Assembly: GCF_003935425.1 (NCBI RefSeq)
Contig: NZ_RHQN01000001.1
Location: 186,001-250,000 of the forward strand
Length of the DNA stretch: 64,000 nucleotides
Source: Pseudomonas sp. v388
GTDB lineage: Bacteria > Pseudomonadota > Gammaproteobacteria > Pseudomonadales > Pseudomonadaceae
Direction of reading: 5' to 3'
The notes beneath the pieces are model-generated. The model ran no database searches. It had not been told where the DNA came from and was given only the letters and a program-made list of their open reading frames with translations. Positions 44,077-53,021 of this stretch are shown piece by piece; positions within the stretch are counted from its first letter, which is position 1, and each line of letters opens with the position of its first letter. Position numbers and translations under genes: made by a program.

Positions 44077-45380
44077 GCATCCGCCTGACCATCGACCTGC
44101 CGGACGGTCTGATCGATCAGCCGCGGCGGATCACGGCCAATGGTCTGGCAACGGGGCCGGCGACCCTCGTCACCCGCCTGGCGCATCCGGACGGCAGTCA
44201 CTGGCGCAGCCAGGCGCGCTACGAGATCGGCCACGACGGACAGCTGGATGTCGACGCTCAGCGGCCACACTCCGGCGACTGGAGCGAGTCGGAGCCGATG
44301 GCGCCGGTCTGGGCGTTGCAGCAGCTGGCGCCGCCGGTAACGCCCGCGCTCAGCGAGGGCATTGCGCCGCTGACCTTCGACGTCGAGCTTCAGGATGCCG
44401 AAAGCAACACGGCGTCGGGTGCCTTTACCCAACGCTTTCTGGCGCCGGGCGTGACCTGGCGTCAGGTGACGGACGACGGTTTGTCCGGCCTGTTGTTCCT
44501 GCCTGCTGGCGAAGGCCCGCATCCGGTGGTGATCGTTCTCAACGGCTCGGGCGGCGGCACGCCGGAGCAACGCGCCGCGCTGTATGCGGCCCATGGCTAC
44601 ATCGGCTTTGCGCTGGCCTATTTCAAGGCGCCGGGCCTGGCCGACCACATTTCCGATACGCCGCTGGAATATTTCCAGACGGCGCTGCACTGGGTTGCGC
44701 GAACCCTGGCGCCCAGGCACGGTTTCATTGCCGTGGCCGGGTTGTCCCGGGGCGGCGAACTGGCGTTGATTCTGGGTGCCACTTTTCCCGAGCGGGTGTC
44801 GGCGGTGATCGGCTATGTGCCCAGTGCAGTGGTGCATGGCACCTTGCGCGCGGGGCGTCCCGATCAGCCGCGGGATGCCGACGCGTGGACCTGGCAAGGT
44901 CGGGCGCTGCGCAATGTCTGGCGCGACAACCCCTTTGCTGACTGGCGCTGGTTCGATCAACCGCCGGCGCCTGGCGCGGCGATTCGCCAGGCGCCGGCGT
45001 TCAGCAACGTGGAGCGTGGGGCAGAGTTCGTTGCGGCGGCACGTATTGCGGTGGAACAGATCAACGGGCCGCTGCTGTTGATTTCCGGCACCGACGACGG
45101 CTTCTGGCCGTCCACCGAGTACAGCGCGCGCATCGCGGCCGACCTGTCTGAAGGCAATCATCCCTGGCCGGTGGAGCATGTGCGCAACGAAGGGGCTGGC
45201 CATGCCATCGGCTTGCCCTATGTGCCGACCACCCAGATCGCCAGGCGCCATCCGGTGGCCGGCGTGATGATCAGCGGCGGTGGAACGCCGGCCGCCAATG
45301 CCGCCGCCAACCGCCACAGTTGGGCCCGCGTCTTGGATTTTCTGGCTGCCGCCGTGGACGCCAAGGGAGCGCAGTCATGA
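44073..45380 (+). CDS. BAAT-type acyl-CoA hydrolase/acyltransferase
   Basis: A 435-aa alpha/beta hydrolase with an N-terminal acyl-CoA thioester hydrolase/BAAT domain (about 10-130) and a C-terminal BAAT catalytic domain. Nucleophile Ser225 lies in GLSRGGELAL, and an oxyanion-type SGTDDGFWP loop and a closing HAIGLPY histidine are present. Family members hydrolyse acyl-CoA or transfer the acyl group to taurine or glycine. The link to taurine-type amide chemistry is notable here, but is inference from the family name and not shown for bacterial members. It overlaps both neighbours by 4 nt. Confidence 0.85.
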   Translation: MSIRLTIDLPDGLIDQPRRITANGLATGPATLVTRLAHPDGSHWRSQARYEIGHDGQLDVDAQRPHSGDWSESEPMAPVWALQQLAPPVTPALSEGIAPLTFDVELQDAESNTASGAFTQRFLAPGVTWRQVTDDGLSGLLFLPAGEGPHPVVIVLNGSGGGTPEQRAALYAAHGYIGFALAYFKAPGLADHISDTPLEYFQTALHWVARTLAPRHGFIAVAGLSRGGELALILGATFPERVSAVIGYVPSAVVHGTLRAGRPDQPRDADAWTWQGRALRNVWRDNPFADWRWFDQPPAPGAAIRQAPAFSNVERGAEFVAAARIAVEQINGPLLLISGTDDGFWPSTEYSARIAADLSEGNHPWPVEHVRNEGAGHAIGLPYVPTTQIARRHPVAGVMISGGGTPAANAAANRHSWARVLDFLAAAVDAKGAQS

Positions 45381-46135
45381 GTGCCGCGCTGGCACTGCGT
45401 GACGTGGGCCTGACCTACGCCACTCGCCGCGGGGAAATCCAGGCCCTGGCTGACGTGGACCTGAGCATCGCTCCCGGTGAATTCGTCGCGCTGCTCGGGC
45501 CTTCCGGTTGCGGCAAATCCACGGTGCTCAAGCTGGCGGCGGGCTTGCTCGCGGCGTCCAGTGGGCAGATCGAACTGGCGGGCAAAGGCGTTGCAGGCCC
45601 TAGCCCGGAAACCGGCGTGGTGTTCCAGAAACCCAATCTGCTGCCTTGGAAAACCGTGCTGGACAACGTGTTGCTGCCGGCCCGGACTTTAGGCCTGGAG
45701 CGCCGGCCGGCTGTGGAGCGTGCGATGCAACTGCTGGAACTGGTGGGCCTGGCGGCGTTTGCCAACGACTACCCGTTCGAACTGTCCGGCGGCATGCAGC
45801 AACGCGTCGGCATCGCCCGCATGCTGCTGCACGATCCGGACCTGCTGCTGATGGATGAGCCGTTCGCCGCGCTGGATGCGTTGTCACGCGAACTGCTGAC
45901 CCTGGAGCTGCAACGCATCTGGAGCCAGCAGCGCAAATCGGTGTTGTTCATCACCCACAGCATCCAGGAAGCGGTGTTCCTGGCCGACCGGGTGCTGGTG
46001 ATGTCGCCGCGACCGGGGCGGATCATCGATGAGCTGCCCATTGCGCTACCGCGGCCGCGCACCCTGGGAACCCTGGCCGACCCCGAGTTCACGGCGCTTT
46101 GCCACCACCTGCGCAGGCACTTTACCCATGAATAG
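45377..46135 (+). CDS. ABC transporter ATP-binding protein 2 of the 13-gene operon
   Basis: A 252-aa ATPase with Walker A GPSGCGKST (41-49), signature LSGGM (136-140), Walker B LLLMDEP (156-162) and switch His194 (FITHSIQEA). ATG 45377 overlaps the hydrolase stop by 4 nt and the gene overlaps the permease start by 8 nt. Together with the permease and binding protein 2 it forms the second complete NMT1-type importer in this operon. Confidence 0.93.
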   Translation: MSAALALRDVGLTYATRRGEIQALADVDLSIAPGEFVALLGPSGCGKSTVLKLAAGLLAASSGQIELAGKGVAGPSPETGVVFQKPNLLPWKTVLDNVLLPARTLGLERRPAVERAMQLLELVGLAAFANDYPFELSGGMQQRVGIARMLLHDPDLLLMDEPFAALDALSRELLTLELQRIWSQQRKSVLFITHSIQEAVFLADRVLVMSPRPGRIIDELPIALPRPRTLGTLADPEFTALCHHLRRHFTHE

Positions 46136-46904
46136 ACTGCACTCTGTGCTGTATCCGCTGATCAGCCTGGCGGTGCTGGTTGCCATCTGGCAGGCGGCCG
46201 TGGTGCTGCTCCAGATTCCGGATTACGTACTGCCGCCACCCATGGCCGTGTTTGATGCCCTGGCCGACGGTTTTGCCAGCGGCACGCTGTGGCCGCATAT
46301 CGGCGCGACCGTGACCGAGATGCTCAGCGGCTATCTGATCGGTTGCGTGCTGGCCATTGGGCTGGGAGCGTTGCTGGCCGAATCGCAGACGTTCGAGCGC
46401 TTTGTCTATCCGCTGTTGATCGGCCTGCAAGCCACGCCGAAGGTCGCGTTGGGGCCGATCATTCTGGTGTGGTTCGGCTTCGGGCTGGCGTCCAAGATCG
46501 TGCTGGTCGCGCTGGTGTGTTTCTTTCCACTGTTCGTCAATACCGTCAACGGCATTCGCCGTACCGATCCCGAACTGCTGGATGCGTGTCGCGCCTTCTC
46601 GGCGTCGCGGTTGTACCTGCTGATCCACGTCAAGCTGCCCTCGGCGGCGGGAGAAATCTTTGCCGGATTGCAGATCGGCGTGTCCCTGGCGCTGATCGGT
46701 GCCGTGGTGGGTGAGTTCCTGTCTGCGCAGCGCGGGCTGGGCTACATGATCGCCTCAAGCTCGGTGAGCATGAGCCTGTCGACCATGTTTTCCGGCGTGG
46801 TGCTGCTGGCGTTGATCGGGCTGTGCGGTGCGCAGACGGTACGCTGGTTGCAACGCCGGGTCATTTTCTGGGAGCCCGGAGCGGCTCGTCAAAGCAAGCG
46901 TTAA
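46128..46904 (+). CDS. ABC transporter permease 2 of the 13-gene operon
   Basis: A 258-aa permease with about six helices (first at residues about 5-25, LYPLISLAVLVAIWQAAVVLL) and an EAA loop reading ACRAFSASRLYLLIHVKLPSAAGE. ATG 46128 is taken as the start, overlapping the ATPase gene by 8 nt. It is of the SsuC/TauC type and is followed 11 bp later by the gamma-glutamyltransferase gene. Confidence 0.92.
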   Translation: MNRLHSVLYPLISLAVLVAIWQAAVVLLQIPDYVLPPPMAVFDALADGFASGTLWPHIGATVTEMLSGYLIGCVLAIGLGALLAESQTFERFVYPLLIGLQATPKVALGPIILVWFGFGLASKIVLVALVCFFPLFVNTVNGIRRTDPELLDACRAFSASRLYLLIHVKLPSAAGEIFAGLQIGVSLALIGAVVGEFLSAQRGLGYMIASSSVSMSLSTMFSGVVLLALIGLCGAQTVRWLQRRVIFWEPGAARQSKR

Positions 46905-46915
46905 TGGAGCATTTC

Positions 46916-48538
46916 ATGTCTTTCAACTGGCAAAACCCTTATCCCACTACGCGTATCCCGTTGTTTGCGCGCAACGTAGTGTCCACCTCCCATCCGATTG
47001 CCGCTCAGGCCGGCGTGCGCATCCTGCTGGCCGGCGGCAACGCCGTTGACGCAGCGATTGCCGCCGCCGCGACATTGACGGTGGTCGAGCCGGTGTCGTG
47101 CGGGCTGGGCAGCGATGCCTTTGCCATCCTCTGGGACGGCAAGCAGTTGCACGGCCTGAACGCCTCCGGGCACGCACCCAAAGCCTGGGACCTGAATCAC
47201 TTCCGCAAGCGTTACGGTGAAGACGGCAACGGCCATGTGAAACGCCCGGTGCGCGGCTGGGACGCGGTCACCGTGCCGGGCGCCGTCGCTGGTTGGGCCG
47301 CGTTGCACGAACGCTTCGGCAAGCTGCCGTTTGCCGACGTGCTGGAACCGGCTGCCGAGATCGCCGAACGCGGCATCACCCTGGCGCCCATTGTCGCCCA
47401 CAAATGGGCCGCGGCCATTCCTGCACTGCACGATCAGCCGGGGTTTGCCGATACCTTCATGCCCGGCGGCCGAGCGCCGAAGACCGGCGAGCTGTTCAAA
47501 TTCAAGGACGCCGCGCGCACCCTGCGTCTGTTGGGGCAGCAAGGTGGGCGGGCCTATTACGAAGGCGAGATCGCCGAGGCGATAACCCATTACGCCAAAG
47601 CCACCGGCGGTTCACTGACGCTGGATGATTTGCGCAGCTATCAGCCGGAGTGGGTCAAGCCGATTTCCCAGCGCTATCGCGGCCACGACGTACACGAGAT
47701 TCCACCGAACGGGCAGGGCATCGCAGCATTGATCGCCCTCGGCATGCTGGAGCATTTCGACCTCGCGAGCCTGCCAGTGGATAGCGCGCAGTCCCAGCAC
47801 TTGCAGATCGAAGCCATGAAGCTGGCCTTCGCTGATGTGTACCGTTATGTGGCCGATCCAACCAGCATGGACGTGACGCCCGAGCAGATGCTTGACCCTG
47901 CGTATCTGGCCAGCCGCGCCAGACTGATCGACCCGTCCAGGGCCAGCCATCCTGGCTTCGGCATGCCCAGATCCGGCGGCACCGTGTACCTGAGCGCCGC
48001 CGACGAGGACGGCATGATGGTCTCGTTCATTCAGTCCAACTACATGGGCTTCGGTTCCGGCATCGTGGTGCCCGGTTACGGCATCAGTTTGCAGAATCGC
48101 GGCGCCGGTTTCTCCAGCGATCCGGCCTCGGCCAATGTCGTGGCGCCGGGCAAGAAGCCGTTCCACACCATCATCCCGGCGTTCCTCACCAAGAACGGCG
48201 TGCCACAGATGAGCTTCGGCGTGATGGGCGGTGATATGCAGCCGCAAGGCCACGTCCAGACCCTGGTGCGCATGCTCGATTACCAGCAGCAACCCCAGGC
48301 GGCGTGCGATGCGCCACGCTGGAAAGTGAATCAGGATTTCTCGGTGGACCTGGAAGCCAGCATGAACACCGCGGCAGTACAGGGCCTGGCGGAAAAAGGC
48401 CATCGATTGAAATCGGTGGAGGACCCGTACATGGATTTTGGCTCGGGCCAGTTCATCTGGAAGCTGTCCGACGACGCCGACCACGGCTACGTGGCGGCCA
48501 GCGACAGCCGTCGGGATGGGCACGCGGCGGGGTTCTGA
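46916..48538 (+). CDS. gamma-glutamyltransferase-family protein
   Basis: A 540-aa Ntn-hydrolase. The autoprocessing Thr is at residue 356 (RSGGTVYLSAADEDG), and the QSNYMGFGSGIVVPGYGISLQNRG block is the family's conserved region. No Sec signal is visible, so it may act in the cytoplasm, unlike periplasmic GGT; some close relatives are cephalosporin acylase-like or act on other amides. ATG 46916 has GGAG at a 7-nt spacing, better than the in-frame ATG 46904. As the last gene of the 13-gene operon it suggests that the imported compound is a gamma-glutamyl amide, glutathione conjugate or similar amide, which is an inference. Confidence 0.88.
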   Translation: MSFNWQNPYPTTRIPLFARNVVSTSHPIAAQAGVRILLAGGNAVDAAIAAAATLTVVEPVSCGLGSDAFAILWDGKQLHGLNASGHAPKAWDLNHFRKRYGEDGNGHVKRPVRGWDAVTVPGAVAGWAALHERFGKLPFADVLEPAAEIAERGITLAPIVAHKWAAAIPALHDQPGFADTFMPGGRAPKTGELFKFKDAARTLRLLGQQGGRAYYEGEIAEAITHYAKATGGSLTLDDLRSYQPEWVKPISQRYRGHDVHEIPPNGQGIAALIALGMLEHFDLASLPVDSAQSQHLQIEAMKLAFADVYRYVADPTSMDVTPEQMLDPAYLASRARLIDPSRASHPGFGMPRSGGTVYLSAADEDGMMVSFIQSNYMGFGSGIVVPGYGISLQNRGAGFSSDPASANVVAPGKKPFHTIIPAFLTKNGVPQMSFGVMGGDMQPQGHVQTLVRMLDYQQQPQAACDAPRWKVNQDFSVDLEASMNTAAVQGLAEKGHRLKSVEDPYMDFGSGQFIWKLSDDADHGYVAASDSRRDGHAAGF

Positions 48539-48655
48539 GGTCAGGGCCACGTTGCCGGAAAGCACTCGGCAGCAGTCCAGCAGGCGTTGGCAATATGAGT
48601 TGACGATGCCCGGCGCAGCGGCCGGACATCGTCGATGCCGCGTTGGGTCAGGAGG

Positions 48656-50251
48656 TCACGCTCGCTGCGTGGGCGTTGATTTGTCCGCAGCTTCCCGCTG
48701 GCCGTCAACCAGTGTGGGGGCAGGGCGGTCCTGACCCGGTGCCGGACGGTTGGGCAGCGGCGGCAGGGCCTTGGCCTTCTCCAGATCGACACCGACACCC
48801 TGCGCGAGCCGCTGACCGTAGTCCGGATCGCAATGCCAGAAGTGCCAGATCATCCGCAACTGGATGTTCTCCGGGCACTGCTTGAGGTCGCCGACGATAT
48901 TGGCGATCAGGTCTTCACGTTCCCAGTCTTCGAACGTGCGATAGCGCTCCCCGGTCTGCTGATAGTCCGCTGCGGTCTTGCTGGTCTGGTAGCGGCCCAC
49001 GTGACCTTCCACCCATTGCTTGTAATCGGGGCCGTTGCGCGGTGCTTCATGCAGACCGCCTTCAGAGCTGGGCTCGTAATTGACGTGGGGGTTCTCGCCG
49101 GCACCGTCCACCTTGTAGGTCATCTGGCCGTCGCGCTGGTTGGTCGCGTAAGGGCATTTCGGTGCATTGATGGGCAGTTGCAGGTAGTTAGGTCCCACGC
49201 GATAACGCTGGGTATCGGAATAGGACAGGGTGCGGCCCTGCAGCATCTTGTCGTCCGAGAAGTCGATGCCGTCCACCAGCACCCCGGTGCCGAACGCTGA
49301 TTGTTCGGTTTCGGCAAACACGTTGGACGGGTTGCGGTCGAGTACGATGCGGCCTACCGGCAGCAACGGGAACTGATCCTCGGGCCAGCGTTTGGTGTCG
49401 TCCAGCGGGTCGAACGGCAGCTCGTCATGGGCATCGTCCGACATCACCTGCACGCACATTTCCCATTCCGGGAAATCGCCGCGGTCGATGGCTTCATACA
49501 GGTCTTTGGTGGCGTGTCCGATGTCATGCATCTGGATCTGCGCGGCCTGCTCGCTGGTCAAGTTGCGCACGCCTTGCTTGGGCTCGAACGAGAATTTGCA
49601 CAACACGGCCACACCGTCCTCGTTTACCAGCTTGTAGGTGTTGACGCTGGAACCCTGCATTTCCCGGTAACTGGCCGGAATACCCCAAGGGCTTTTCACC
49701 CAGGTGACCATATGCAGCGCTTCGGGATGGTGCTGTACGAAGTCATAGAACCGCCAGGGCTCCTGGCGGTTGGTCACCGGATCGGGCTTGAAGGCGTGGA
49801 TCATGTCAGGAAACTTGATGGCGTCACGAATGAAGAACACCTTCAGGTTATTGCCGACCAGATCCCAGTTGCCGTCTTCGGTATAGAACTTGATGGCAAA
49901 GCCACGTGGGTCGCGAGCGGTCTCGGGTGACTCCTTGGCGCCGATCACGGTGGAGAAGCGGAGAAAGATCGGTGTCCTGACCCCGGTTTTGGTCAGCACC
50001 TTGGCCCGGGTGTATTTGCTGGCCGGCTCGTCGCCGATCGTGCCATAGGGTTCAAAGTACCCATGGGCGGCGGTGCCGCGCGCATGCACCACGCGCTCGG
50101 GGATACGCTCGCGGTCGAAGTGGGTGATCTTCTCGATGAACTGGTAGTTTTCCAGGGTGCCCGGGCCGCGTTCTCCCACGCTGCGCAGGCTCTGGTTGTC
50201 GGTCACGGGGTGCCCCTGGCGGGTGGTCAGGGTGTCGTGCTTTTGAGTCAT
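48656..50251 (-). CDS. catalase (monofunctional, haem)
   Basis: A 531-aa haem catalase that disproportionates H2O2. The catalytic His is in [14 protein letters not shown] (about residue 62), the Asn in [11 protein letters not shown] (about 136), and the proximal Tyr in the [13 protein letters not shown] segment. The distal loop reads [16 protein letters not shown] where many catalases have DFWSL.PE. ATG 50251 has GGAG about 7 nt upstream. It is divergent from the SDR gene at 50431. It has no visible secretion signal. Overall it is a small-subunit-type enzyme; I cannot place it firmly as KatA or KatB. Confidence 0.93.
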   Translation of the reverse strand: MTQKHDTLTTRQGHPVTDNQSLRSVGERGPGTLENYQFIEKITHFDRERIPERVVHARGTAAHGYFEPYGTIGDEPASKYTRAKVLTKTGVRTPIFLRFSTVIGAKESPETARDPRGFAIKFYTEDGNWDLVGNNLKVFFIRDAIKFPDMIHAFKPDPVTNRQEPWRFYDFVQHHPEALHMVTWVKSPWGIPASYREMQGSSVNTYKLVNEDGVAVLCKFSFEPKQGVRNLTSEQAAQIQMHDIGHATKDLYEAIDRGDFPEWEMCVQVMSDDAHDELPFDPLDDTKRWPEDQFPLLPVGRIVLDRNPSNVFAETEQSAFGTGVLVDGIDFSDDKMLQGRTLSYSDTQRYRVGPNYLQLPINAPKCPYATNQRDGQMTYKVDGAGENPHVNYEPSSEGGLHEAPRNGPDYKQWVEGHVGRYQTSKTAADYQQTGERYRTFEDWEREDLIANIVGDLKQCPENIQLRMIWHFWHCDPDYGQRLAQGVGVDLEKAKALPPLPNRPAPGQDRPAPTLVDGQREAADKSTPTQRA

Positions 50252-50430
50252 GCTGCTCTCCTTCACATCAGGCTCACGTCAGGTCCTGATTTTTTGGGCG
50301 AAGTGGGATCCAATGGTTTCCATTGACGGACGAACGGTACTGTCTGTGGGCGGGCGTGGCGAAAGAATGGACAAAGCCCACCGGTTGCTGTCTGTCTAGG
50401 TTCACTGCGAACTTGAATGGAGGACGGCAC

Positions 50431-51474
50431 ATGTCTGAAAAACACGTACTCATTGCAGGCGCCAGCGGCGTGATCGGTCGCTCGGTACTCGACAGTTTCA
50501 CCCACGCCGGGTGGCGGATCACTACCGTGGGGCGAGCTGCAACCCCGCCTGGCGACTGCCCGCATCTGGTGGCCGATCTGCTTGCACCCGGCAGCCTCGA
50601 CAGCGCCCGTGACAGCCTCAAGGGCGTGACCCATCTGTTCTACAGTGCGCTCAAGCCCAACCCGGATCCAGGTGTAGAAGCGGATGAAAACGCCGCCATG
50701 TTCGAGAACCTCGTCGGGGCGGTGCGCAAGGCGGGAGCCGATCTGGAGCGGATCACCTTCATTCAGGGCGGCAAGGTGTACGGCGCCCAACTGGGCGTTT
50801 ACAAGACGCCGGCGCGGGAGGATGACAGCCGGCATTTTCCGCCCAATCTGTATTTTCGACATGAAGACTTCGCTAGGTCGCTGGAAAAAGAAGGAGTGAA
50901 ATGGACCGCCTTGCGCCCGGACATCGTCATCGGCCATTCACTGGGGTCGGCCATGAACCTGGGGAACCTGATTGGGGTGTACGGTGCGCTGTGCCGGGAA
51001 ACCGGTACCGCCATGCAGTTTCCCGGCCCGGAGCAGGCCTACCGCAATGCCGTGGTCAACGTCACGGCCGCGGGGCTCATCGGCCAGGCCGCAGTGTGGG
51101 CCGCGCAGACTGACGCCGACGGCGCGTTCAACCTCACCAACGGCGACGTGTTTCGCTGGAGTCATGTGTGGCCGAAACTGGCCCAGTGGTTCGGCCTGGA
51201 AGTCGGCGAGCCACAGCCCATTTCCCTGCAGCAGCGAATCAAGGCGTTGCAGCCGGTGTGGAGCGGTCTGGCACAGCGAGAAGGGCTGGCCCAGGCCGAT
51301 ACCGACCAGATCGCCTTGGGCTCATTTGGTGACTTCATTTTTCATGTCGAGAAAGATGCGTTTTTCGACGTCACCAAGGCTCGTCAGGCCGGCTTCGATG
51401 CCATGACCCTGCGCTCCGACGAGGTTCTGCTGGCGCATCTGGACGACATGCGGGCGCGAAAACTGATCCCCTGA
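50431..51474 (+). CDS. PRISE-like short-chain dehydrogenase/reductase
   Basis: A 347-aa extended SDR. The coenzyme motif is LIAGASGVIGRSVLDSF (residues 7-23). The active-site Tyr is likely in the FRHEDFARSLEKEGVKWTALRPDIVIG region, where the atypical YxxxK is blurred as in the progesterone-5beta-reductase/iridoid synthase (PRISE) family. These reduce enones with NADPH. GGAGG precedes ATG 50431. It stands alone, divergent from the catalase. The substrate is unknown. Confidence 0.8.
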   Translation: MSEKHVLIAGASGVIGRSVLDSFTHAGWRITTVGRAATPPGDCPHLVADLLAPGSLDSARDSLKGVTHLFYSALKPNPDPGVEADENAAMFENLVGAVRKAGADLERITFIQGGKVYGAQLGVYKTPAREDDSRHFPPNLYFRHEDFARSLEKEGVKWTALRPDIVIGHSLGSAMNLGNLIGVYGALCRETGTAMQFPGPEQAYRNAVVNVTAAGLIGQAAVWAAQTDADGAFNLTNGDVFRWSHVWPKLAQWFGLEVGEPQPISLQQRIKALQPVWSGLAQREGLAQADTDQIALGSFGDFIFHVEKDAFFDVTKARQAGFDAMTLRSDEVLLAHLDDMRARKLIP

Positions 51475-51504
51475 TCGATCCCGGAGCAGCCCGCCAGGCC
51501 GCCA

Positions 51505-51720
51505 CTACAGCCCCTGCCTGGCGCGAATCAGTTCATAGGCCCGTTGCACCAGTGGGTTGACCGCATTGCGGCGGACCCACAGGTAATAGGTGACGTCGCG
51601 CCGCGGTGCGGCTGCACATCGGTCTGGACGACGCGCGGGCTTTGACCAACGACCTGCAGCGCGGGTTCGCGGCCAGTCGGGAAGTTTGGAGCGCCGCGCG
51701 GTAGATCGCCACGATCACTG
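51505..51720 (-). pseudogene. remnant of a regulator-like gene (frameshifted C-terminus)
   Basis: Reading leftward, GREPALQVVGQSPRVVQTDVQPH (about 51600-51680) and then, in another frame, DVTYYLWVRRNAVNPLVQRAYELIR (51515-51590) ending at TAG 51505-51507 together look like the C-terminal end of a transcriptional regulator (LysR-like effector domain) with an indel between the two pieces. The N-terminus is missing and REP-like sequence abuts it. The identity is weak; it may be the decayed regulator of the galactose dehydrogenase gene next to it. Confidence 0.35.
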
Positions 51721-51737
51721 TAGGAGCAACCTTGGTC

Positions 51738-51860
51738 GCGATCTGGCGCGCAGCGGCAGTAAAAGCAGAACATCCACCGCAACGCCGCGGCATGAACACT
51801 GCCCGCAAAGCTCCCCTTCGCGGACAAGCGGAGCGCCGCCCGGTCCGCTCCCACGAGGTT
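51738..51860. repeat. degenerate REP sequences
   Basis: GCGATCTGGCGCGCAGCGGCAGT (51738-51760) repeats the REP tail at 13797-13819 with one mismatch, preceded by a GTAGGAGCAACCTTGGTCGC-type head. A second segment (CCTTCGCGGACAAGCGGAGC about 51815-51840 and GGTCCGCTCCCACGAGG) is a different REP type. They sit upstream of the galactose dehydrogenase promoter. Confidence 0.6.
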
Positions 51861-51923
51861 GCTGTTTATTGCTAGAGTAGGTCGCTGCTGCCCCTACACA
51901 AATACAATAAACAGGAGTCACAG

Positions 51924-52850
51924 ATGCAACCGATCCGTCTCGGTCTGGTGGGCTACGGCAAGATTGCCCAGGACCAGCACGTTCCGGCGATCCTCGCCAA
52001 CCCCGCTTTCAAACTGATATCCGTCGCCACCCAAGGCCAGCCCTGTGCCGACGTCGAGAATTTTCGGTCATTGAAAGAGCTGCTGGAAAACGGTCCGCAG
52101 GTCGACGCCGTTGCGTTCTGTACACCACCCCAAGGTCGATTCGCTCTGGTGCAAGAGGCGCTGGCTGCCGGTAAGCACGTGCTGGTGGAAAAGCCGCCAT
52201 GCGCCACGCTGGGCGAAGCCATGGCCTTGGTGGATCAGGCAGGCAAGCAAGGCGTCAGCGGGTTGTTCGCCTGGCATTCGCGTTACGCGCCAGGCATCGC
52301 GGCGGCGCGCGACTGGCTAGGCAGCCGCACTGTGCAAAGCGTGCAGATCGACTGGAAGGAAGACGTGCGCAAGTGGCACCCCGGTCAGGCCTGGATCTGG
52401 CAACCCGGCGGCCTGGGGGTGTTCGATCCCGGCATCAACGCCTTGTCCATCATCACCCATCTGCTGCCGCTCCCGCTGTTCGTGAAGTCCGCCGCACTGC
52501 GGGTTCCCGATAATTGCCAGTCGCCGATCGCCGCCGACATTGAAATGTCCGACGCGCAGCGGCTCACGGTGCACGCCGGGTTTGATTTCGACCACGGTCA
52601 GGATGAGCTGTGGAGCATCGAGATTCGCTGTGCCGAAGGCGTGCTGCGTCTGGACAACGGCGGCGCGCTGTTGAGCATCGACGGCGTCCAGCAGGCGGTG
52701 TCCGAAGAGGGCGAGTACGCAGCGGTGTATCGCCACTTCCAGCAACTGATCACCGACAAGGCCAGCGATATGGACCTGCAACCGCTGCGCCTGGTGGCAG
52801 ACAGCTTTTTCGTGGGCAGCCGAACGCTGGTGGAGCCGTTCTACGATTAG
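51924..52850 (+). CDS. gal: D-galactose 1-dehydrogenase
   Basis: A 308-aa Gfo/Idh/MocA-family oxidoreductase that converts D-galactose to galactono-lactone with NAD+ as the first step of the De Ley-Doudoroff route. The Rossmann motif is [16 protein letters not shown] (residues 7-22), and the EKP motif (Lys in VLVEKPPCA, about 90-98) and [10 protein letters not shown] are the catalytic region. The sequence agrees with the P. fluorescens enzyme as I remember it over long stretches. AGGAG precedes the ATG. The other galactonate genes are not in the window. Its stop overlaps that of the DUF2256 gene tail to tail by 2-3 bp. Confidence 0.93.
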   Translation: MQPIRLGLVGYGKIAQDQHVPAILANPAFKLISVATQGQPCADVENFRSLKELLENGPQVDAVAFCTPPQGRFALVQEALAAGKHVLVEKPPCATLGEAMALVDQAGKQGVSGLFAWHSRYAPGIAAARDWLGSRTVQSVQIDWKEDVRKWHPGQAWIWQPGGLGVFDPGINALSIITHLLPLPLFVKSAALRVPDNCQSPIAADIEMSDAQRLTVHAGFDFDHGQDELWSIEIRCAEGVLRLDNGGALLSIDGVQQAVSEEGEYAAVYRHFQQLITDKASDMDLQPLRLVADSFFVGSRTLVEPFYD

Positions 52851-53020
52851 CGTTCTGGCGCTTGCACCGGAGTAGCGCCGCGGCACACAGCCTTGTGCCG
52901 ACGGCAACGCTCCGAGCAATAGCGGACTTCGTCCCAGCAGCGCGCCCATTTCTTGCGCCAACTGAAAGGCAGCCCGCAGACCACGCAGGTCTTCACAGGC
53001 AGGTCGGCTTTTCTCTTCAC
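52847..53020 (-). CDS. DUF2256-family small Cys-rich protein
   Basis: A 57-aa zinc-ribbon-like protein with [18 protein letters not shown] and [10 protein letters not shown], the conserved DUF2256 pattern of two CXXC-type pairs. The start is a GTG at 53020, one base past the amidase stop codon (53022-53024), so it is coupled to the amidase. The gene ends tail to tail with the galactose dehydrogenase. The function of the family is not known to me; similar proteins often sit beside cryptochrome/photolyase or SDR genes. Confidence 0.75.
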   Translation of the reverse strand: MKRKADLPVKTCVVCGLPFSWRKKWARCWDEVRYCSERCRRHKAVCRGATPVQAPER

Positions 53021-53021
53021 A

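Noticed and set aside
43785-45317. 510-aa open frame antisense to the binding protein and BAAT-like gene
   Set aside because: It crosses two convincing genes, has a biased composition and no motif.
48539-48655. possible terminator between GGT and catalase genes
   Set aside because: GC-rich hairpins (GCCCGGCGCAGCGGCCGGAC area) are visible but without a T-run on either strand.
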